From: Desulfobacteraceae bacterium
GTDB taxonomy: Bacteria; Desulfobacterota; Desulfobacteria; Desulfobacterales; Desulfobacteraceae
NCBI GenBank assembly: GCA_023140455.1
Contig: JAGLLQ010000184.1
Coordinates: 1 to 11,089, forward strand
Direction: 5' to 3'
DNA length: 11,089 nucleotides
The first letter of the stretch is position 1. Every line of letters starts with the position of its first letter. Of the stretch, positions 6,876 to 11,089 are shown piece by piece. Both the position numbers and the translations under genes were made by a program. Below the pieces are notes generated by a model. That model saw nothing but the letters and a program-made list of their open reading frames with translations. It was not told the origin of the DNA and ran no database searches.

Positions 6876-6985
6876 TAATTTGATTTTTTTAATTTATTTT
6901 TAATTGTTATTAATAAAAAATACAAAGTGAGACAATTATTCAGAACGATATTTTTAAAGAGAAACTTATAAAAAGATAATTATAT

Positions 6986-7663
6986 ATGATTGAAAAATTA
7001 AAAACAATACCTCTTTTTTCTGGTTTGGAAACTGAACATTTTTCTGAAATCATTCATTTAACCAAGCGACTTAAATTTGAAAAAGGAAGACTGATTTTCA
7101 ATGAAGGCGAAGCCGGGGATGGTTTTTATATTGTTGAAACCGGGAAAGTAAAAATATTCAAACTCTCTTTTGAAGGAAAAGAACAGATTCTTCATATCTA
7201 TGGTCCTGGTAAAGCATTTGGAGAGGTGCCGGTATTTGAAGGAAACAATTTCCCGGCTTCAGCCATGGCTATGGCAAAATCAGAGATCCTTTTTATTCCC
7301 AGAGATAAATTTGTAACCCTTATTTCAGAGACGCCCGGTCTGGCCATGAATATGCTGGGTATGCTTTCAATGCGCCTTCGCGAATTTACCATTCAGATAG
7401 AAAACTTGAGTTTAAAAGAAGTCCCGGCACGACTTGCTTCCTATGTTTTGACTTTATCAGAAGAACATGGGAAGGCAGAAAAAGTCATACTTCCTATTTC
7501 CAAAGCACAGCTTGCAAATCTTATTGGTACAACTCCTGAAACGGTCTCAAGAGTACTGAAAAAAATGACAGATGGGGCATTAATAAAAGTAGATGCCAAA
7601 ACTATTACAATTAAAAACTATGACGGTCTGATAGATCTGTCTGATTCCGGCAGACTTGAATAA
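6986..7663 (+). CDS. Crp/Fnr-family regulator, HcpR-like, divergent from hcp
   Basis: This 225-residue transcription factor has an N-terminal cNMP-binding-type beta-roll (about residues 10-115, with FNEGEAGDGFYIVETGKVKI and the FGE motif at 78-80), a dimer helix (about 118-145) and a C-terminal winged helix-turn-helix (about 168-210). The recognition helix TPETVSRVLKKM places E185, S188 and R189 in the E-x-x-S-R arrangement by which FNR reads TTGA. The protein contains no cysteine at all, so it cannot be an Fe-S sensor like FNR. The Arg-Ser pair that binds cAMP in CRP is replaced by Pro90-Ala91, so cAMP is an unlikely ligand. HcpR proteins of sulfate reducers sit next to hcp and respond to NO, at least one through heme; the same is inferred here. 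Translation starts at ATG 6986 by family alignment, although no clear Shine-Dalgarno precedes it. Confidence 0.9.
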   Translation: MIEKLKTIPLFSGLETEHFSEIIHLTKRLKFEKGRLIFNEGEAGDGFYIVETGKVKIFKLSFEGKEQILHIYGPGKAFGEVPVFEGNNFPASAMAMAKSEILFIPRDKFVTLISETPGLAMNMLGMLSMRLREFTIQIENLSLKEVPARLASYVLTLSEEHGKAEKVILPISKAQLANLIGTTPETVSRVLKKMTDGALIKVDAKTITIKNYDGLIDLSDSGRLE

Positions 7664-7738
7664 TATATTTTTTTGATGAACTTTCTTCATTTGGCTTGTT
7701 ACTTATAGTTATGTTTGCATTTAATAATTATTCTTAAT

Positions 7739-7743
7739 GGAGA
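7739..7743 (+). promoter_or_regulatory. Ribosome binding site that sets the start of the CARDB protein
   Basis: GGAGA lies 7 bases before ATG 7751. An in-frame TTG at 7715 would add 12 residues in front of the signal peptide and lacks such a site, so 7751 is preferred. Confidence 0.7.
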
Positions 7744-7750
7744 AAGTATT

Positions 7751-9022
7751 ATGAAGAAGAGACAATGCTTTTTATTTGCCGGGCTTGCAATAGTTGTTTT
7801 ATTAACGAGCACATCACTTTTATACGCAGCAGGAAAATATACACTAAAGAAAAAACCGACCACCATATCTAAGGCTCCGGCAATAGCCAAAATGCCTGAT
7901 CTGGTAATAAAAAATGCGGTGTGGTCATCAAACCCAAAAGAAGGCGATATAGTTGGTGCATCTTCCAGCCTTAATATTACGGTTTGGAACAAGGGGACAG
8001 CCTCTGCAGGAGCGAGTAAATTAAAAATTGATTGTAAATCTCTTACTGGTACTAACTATCCATATCCCTTAGCCGGAATGATTAATGTCCAACCCCTTGG
8101 TCCCGGTAAATCAATGACTTATGCCTGGCCACCGGCGTCTTCGGAAAAATGGTTCTCTGGAAAATACAGGATGACTTTTACAGCAGATTATAGTTTTAAT
8201 TCTGTTAAGGAATCCAATGAGAACAATAATGTTAGAAAATTGACATTTACTGTTTTAGCCAAAAACGATCTTATTAAAAAATTAAAAGTTAAGCCAGGCA
8301 TAAGACTTAAATTGATTGCTGATCTCGAGGTTGTCTCAGTTTCACTGAGCAATAATAATCCTGTGGCAGGAGAAGATGTCATTGTTACAGCTAAAGTAAG
8401 GAACAGCGGTGCAGTCAACTCCCCCCAAGTATATTCTACTTTTAGGTTCTGGAATACAGGTGGTGGATGCACTTATTCTGTATTACCAACACCAAACGTT
8501 CCTCCTCTTACTCCTGGTCAAACAACCGAGCTTAAAATAATTACTAAATTTATCGTGCTTGGACAAAGCGCAGGCGTGGAAGTGAAAATTGATAAAGAAA
8601 ATCATTTCAAAGAAATAAATAAAAATAATAATAAAAAGCTCCACTATTTTAGTGTTCAATGTAAGCCGGAACTTGCTCCCTATGATGGCAGAAAAGAAAA
8701 ACCTGTCAGTATATATGGTGATACTAAACCAGGTGAACCATTTACTACAACAATCTGGGTTTATAACAATGGAGGGTGCCAGTCAAAGGCTGCCGTACTT
8801 GCTATTCAAGGGATAGGATTGACTTTTACTTCATATGATATCCCTCCAATCATGGCAAATCAAAAAATTGGTATACCAGTATCACTTAAATGGACACAAT
8901 CCGGGACTAAGAATTGCGAAATAAAAGTTGATTATACCAATACTAACAGCGAATCGATTGAGAATAATAATGTAATGAAATTAATAGTAACTGTTGCTGG
9001 TGATTGGCCGGCAACAGAATAA
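7751..9022 (+). CDS. Secreted protein with three CARDB (Ig-like) repeats
   Basis: This 423-residue protein starts with a signal peptide (MKKRQ, hydrophobic core about 7-24, likely cleavage after LYA at 26). The mature part consists of three CARDB-type beta-sandwich repeats at about 48-170, 189-303 and 306-417. Each begins with a short strand such as PDLVIKNA or ADLEVVSV, contains an N-x-G turn (WNKG, RNSG, YNNG), and ends in the typical acidic-asparagine motif (SNENNN, INKNNNK, ESIENNN). Mature cysteines at 95, 240, 304, 343 and 389 could form disulfides. There is no catalytic domain, lipobox, membrane anchor or sorting motif, so it is probably a free periplasmic or extracellular binding or adhesion protein. 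CARDB domains are named for adhesion in bacteria, but the ligand is unknown. It is probably a single-gene unit closed by the terminator after it, and unrelated to the hcp genes. Confidence 0.88.
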   Translation: MKKRQCFLFAGLAIVVLLTSTSLLYAAGKYTLKKKPTTISKAPAIAKMPDLVIKNAVWSSNPKEGDIVGASSSLNITVWNKGTASAGASKLKIDCKSLTGTNYPYPLAGMINVQPLGPGKSMTYAWPPASSEKWFSGKYRMTFTADYSFNSVKESNENNNVRKLTFTVLAKNDLIKKLKVKPGIRLKLIADLEVVSVSLSNNNPVAGEDVIVTAKVRNSGAVNSPQVYSTFRFWNTGGGCTYSVLPTPNVPPLTPGQTTELKIITKFIVLGQSAGVEVKIDKENHFKEINKNNNKKLHYFSVQCKPELAPYDGRKEKPVSIYGDTKPGEPFTTTIWVYNNGGCQSKAAVLAIQGIGLTFTSYDIPPIMANQKIGIPVSLKWTQSGTKNCEIKVDYTNTNSESIENNNVMKLIVTVAGDWPATE

Positions 9023-9037
9023 CTCCATGAATTTCTA

Positions 9038-9071
9038 AAAGTAGCCTGATTTTTTTGGGTCAGGCTACTTT
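9038..9071. terminator. Bidirectional intrinsic terminator between convergent genes
   Basis: AAAGTAGCCTGA (9038-9049) pairs perfectly with TCAGGCTACTTT (9060-9071) around a 10-base T-rich loop. The A/T ends of the stem provide a short U run on both strands (TTT on the plus strand, TTTT on the minus strand). It lies 15 bases after the CARDB gene stop and 33 bases after the mscS-family stop, so it can end both transcripts. Confidence 0.85.
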
Positions 9072-9104
9072 ATATCAAAGAATTCTGTGATTGAGAAATA
9101 ATTT

Positions 9105-9932
9105 TTAAACATCATTTTGATTTTGGTTGTAAAGATGAACATCCTGTTGCGGATATGGGATGCTTATACCTTCCTTGTCAAATGTAGTTTTGATTTTTTC
9201 AGTTAAATCAAAGTAGACATCCCAGTATTCAGATGTTTTTACCCATGGTCTTACAACAAAATTTACACTGCTGTCTGCAAGTTCAGAGACAGCAATATTG
9301 GTTGCCGGAGTTTCAAGGATTCTTGCATCGCTTTTAATGATTGTTTCTAATGTGTCTTTTGCTTTTTTGATATCATCATCGTATCCAATGCCGATTGTCA
9401 GATCAACTCTTCTAGTATCATTTGCTGTTACATTGGTTATCACACCGCTGGTAACACTGGAGTTTGGAATTATTACCCTTTGATTGTCCGGTGTATTTAA
9501 AATGGTATTAAAAAGTGCTATGTCTGCAACAGTTCCAGATACTCCGCTTGTATCAATGAAATCTCCAATTTGATAAGGGCGAAACATTATCAGCATGACT
9601 CCCGAAGCAAAATTGGATAAAGAATCTTTCAGGGCAAGGCCAATGGCTAAACCTGCTGCACCAACAATGGTGAGAAATGAAGTTGTATTTATTCCAAGTT
9701 GCCCTAAAGCAGCAATAATTACAACTACCAGAAGTATATAATAAATGATATTTTCAAAAAATTTAACAAGTGTAACATCAATACTGTTTTTTTCAAAAAG
9801 TTTGGCACACAATTTAGCAATTTTGCAAGCTACCCATTTCCCAATTAAGAAAATAAGAATGGCAGCAACTATTTTTATTGCGTATAGTGCAGTCCAGTCA
9901 GTGATCAGTCCAATAATTTTTTCAATATCCAT
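9105..9932 (-). CDS. MscS-family small-conductance mechanosensitive channel
   Basis: This 275-residue protein is close to E. coli MscS (286). Two N-terminal membrane helices (about 16-35 and 60-80) precede the pore-lining third helix, whose Gly/Ala-rich face (IVGAAGLAIGLALKDSLSNF, 89-108) and following segment (ASGVMLIMFRPYQIGDFI) are the family signature. The beta domain has the conserved IPN (155-157) in RVIIPNSSV, and the C-terminal part ends with the typical ISIPYPQQDVHLY. The channel sits in the inner membrane and releases solutes during hypo-osmotic shock. The Shine-Dalgarno AAGGA is about 5 bases before the ATG. It lies 8 bases after the outer-membrane protein gene on the same strand, so the two are cotranscribed. 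Nothing is missing from the family core. Confidence 0.95.
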   Translation of the reverse strand: MDIEKIIGLITDWTALYAIKIVAAILIFLIGKWVACKIAKLCAKLFEKNSIDVTLVKFFENIIYYILLVVVIIAALGQLGINTTSFLTIVGAAGLAIGLALKDSLSNFASGVMLIMFRPYQIGDFIDTSGVSGTVADIALFNTILNTPDNQRVIIPNSSVTSGVITNVTANDTRRVDLTIGIGYDDDIKKAKDTLETIIKSDARILETPATNIAVSELADSSVNFVVRPWVKTSEYWDVYFDLTEKIKTTFDKEGISIPYPQQDVHLYNQNQNDV

Positions 9933-9940
9933 ATTTTTCC

Positions 9941-11089
9941 TTAAAAATAATATTTAACAGAGAATACAACCTTGGCTTTGTTTATTTTTTCATTATATTC
10001 GGTTTTATTTTTTCCAAAAAGAAACCCTGCTTTTAAATCCAAAGTAAGGTTGGTTATTGGAGAATAAGTTATTCCAGGTGTTACAGAAGTACTCTGATCA
10101 TTTATATTGTAAATAAAAGTTATTGCCGGTGTGAAATATAAAATATCAAAGGGGTCTTTTTGAGAAATTTTTAAATATATATAATCTCTCATGGCAGCCT
10201 GCTGATTATAGTAAGCGCCGTATTTTTTACTTTTAGATATAGCTGTTTTGCTTGAAGTAGCTAAGTACTGATCATATCCTCTTTCAATAAACTTAAGATA
10301 ATCTTTATACTCATTGCCTGTATATCCTTCTCCATTATGAAAGTATTCTAATATGTATGTTGTTTCTAAACTTGAAAGGTAACGCAGACCAAAAAGCAGA
10401 TTAAAAGCGGTGTCTTCCTGCAGGCTTTCATTCCCATATTCGTCAATAATATATTGAGTGTGGTCTTTAACCAGAGCGACTTCACCATGGATTTCAAATG
10501 AAGGGTTAAGGTTTTTAGAAAAATCAATACCTATTCGGTTATTAAGATTTTCACTGACTATAAACATTAGATCAATATCTGTATCAAAGGTGAAGAAATA
10601 AAATTTTCCTCCCCAGATTAGTTCATTTTCCAACCCGAGTTCATCATTTATATGTTTGGTGACTGGCATTAAAACAGGTGTTATAGCAAATGTCTGTATA
10701 AAACTTTCAGTACTTTTAATATAATCTGCGCTTAAAGAATTATATCCTTCCAAGGTTGCATCAGGGTCATCAATATTTTTTGGCCGGCTAAAGAATGCAG
10801 AAGGACTGAAAGCATACCCTTTGCCCCATTTATGCACTTTTTTACCTGCATCTATGGCAAGGGAAACAGAAGGCTGATAAGTTATATAAGCCTCTTCAGC
10901 CTTTCTTTCAGATTCTAAGTTGACATCTTCATTATAGTAGATAAGGCTGTTGAAACGGCCATAAAGTTTAATTTTTTCCCACTGGTAATGCCCTTCAATT
11001 GTGAAATCAATATCTGTCTGCCAAAATGTATTATCTTTTTTTGTATCAAGATATTTTTGTTTAAATAAAAGTGCATCAGAGTCAAAAAA
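9941..11089 (-). CDS. Outer-membrane beta-barrel protein, N-terminus beyond the window
   Basis: The frame is open from the stop at 9941 to the right edge, giving at least 382 residues, so a GTG at 10837 is not the start and the gene continues outside the window. The protein is rich in aromatic, amphipathic strands of alternating polarity (for example TLDLKAGFLFG, AKVVFSVKYYF) and ends in a terminal Phe preceded by Tyr-Tyr, the signal for insertion by the BAM machinery. A segment near the middle of the visible part (AGKKVHKWGKGYAFSPSAFFSRPKNIDDPD) resembles the WGxG/RP region of porin-like proteins of the DUF1302 or alginate-export type, but I hold that assignment loosely. There are no cysteines in the visible part. 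It is followed after 8 bases by the mechanosensitive channel gene. Its cargo, if it transports anything, is unknown. Confidence 0.75.
   Translation of the reverse strand, partial: FFDSDALLFKQKYLDTKKDNTFWQTDIDFTIEGHYQWEKIKLYGRFNSLIYYNEDVNLESERKAEEAYITYQPSVSLAIDAGKKVHKWGKGYAFSPSAFFSRPKNIDDPDATLEGYNSLSADYIKSTESFIQTFAITPVLMPVTKHINDELGLENELIWGGKFYFFTFDTDIDLMFIVSENLNNRIGIDFSKNLNPSFEIHGEVALVKDHTQYIIDEYGNESLQEDTAFNLLFGLRYLSSLETTYILEYFHNGEGYTGNEYKDYLKFIERGYDQYLATSSKTAISKSKKYGAYYNQQAAMRDYIYLKISQKDPFDILYFTPAITFIYNINDQSTSVTPGITYSPITNLTLDLKAGFLFGKNKTEYNEKINKAKVVFSVKYYF

Larger units (their letters stand above)
6776..6985. promoter_or_regulatory. Divergent control region between hcp and the Crp/Fnr regulator
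   Basis: This 210-base A+T-rich region separates the two divergently transcribed genes. It contains the hcp Shine-Dalgarno, a TATAAT for hcp, and one FNR-like palindrome, described separately. I could not identify a convincing promoter for the regulator, and its start codon at 6986 lacks a strong Shine-Dalgarno, which suggests low expression of the regulator. A weak A+T inverted repeat around 6900-6913 is probably chance. Confidence 0.7.

Noticed and set aside
6900..6913. TTAAT-tgtt-ATTAA inverted repeat as a second operator
   Set aside because: It is short, made only of A and T in an A+T-rich spacer, and does not resemble the TTGA-type site.
7676..7692. ATGAA/TTCAT inverted repeat after the regulator gene as a terminator
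   Set aside because: The stem is only 5 bp, A+T-rich, and not followed by a T run.
7699..7992. 97-codon minus-strand frame over the start of the CARDB gene
   Set aside because: The opposite strand has a ribosome site, a signal peptide and a CARDB repeat; this frame has none of these.
10835..10837. GTG as start of the outer-membrane protein
   Set aside because: The same frame stays open to the window edge and keeps barrel-like strands, and no signal peptide follows this GTG.

Overview
The window looks like the chromosome of a low-GC, Gram-negative anaerobe, most likely a sulfate-reducing deltaproteobacterium of the Desulfobacter/Desulfobacula kind. The reasons are a class I (anaerobe-type) hybrid-cluster protein, several [4Fe-4S] proteins including a siroheme-type sulfite/nitrite reductase module, an outer-membrane barrel, and A+T-rich DNA. 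The taxon is an inference from gene content; nothing in the window fixes the genus. I saw no tRNA, rRNA, CRISPR array or insertion sequence, and no gene-free stretch exceeds about 210 bases.

Left part (1-2358, + strand): the 3' end of an unrecognised gene, then 24 bases later a 677-residue fusion of a muconate-lactonizing-type enolase-superfamily enzyme with an alpha/beta hydrolase. The hydrolase nucleophile elbow carries Cys instead of Ser. The two genes probably form one transcript.

Central part (2362-7663): five minus-strand genes run leftwards as one tight operon: hcp, then a zinc-ribbon/HD-domain protein, a cysteine-rich ferredoxin, a PCP_red/sulfite-reductase/ferredoxin protein, and a four-helix membrane protein. 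Two junctions are ATGA overlaps and one gap is 2 bases. The only larger gap, after hcp, holds a strong 12-bp hairpin. Divergent from hcp is a cysteine-free Crp/Fnr-family regulator of the HcpR type. The 210-base divergent region contains an FNR-like palindrome (TTGAC-N4-ATCAA) next to a perfect TATAAT for hcp, and the regulator's recognition helix has the E-x-x-S-R pattern that fits TTGA half-sites. The likely picture is an NO/nitrosative-stress regulon: the regulator senses NO, Hcp reduces NO or hydroxylamine, and the iron-sulfur proteins feed electrons or reduce a related nitrogen or sulfur oxide.

Right part (7751-11089): a secreted protein with three CARDB repeats on the + strand ends at a perfect 12-bp stem terminator. 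Facing it on the minus strand are an MscS-type mechanosensitive channel and, 8 bases upstream of that, an outer-membrane beta-barrel protein that runs off the right edge of the window.
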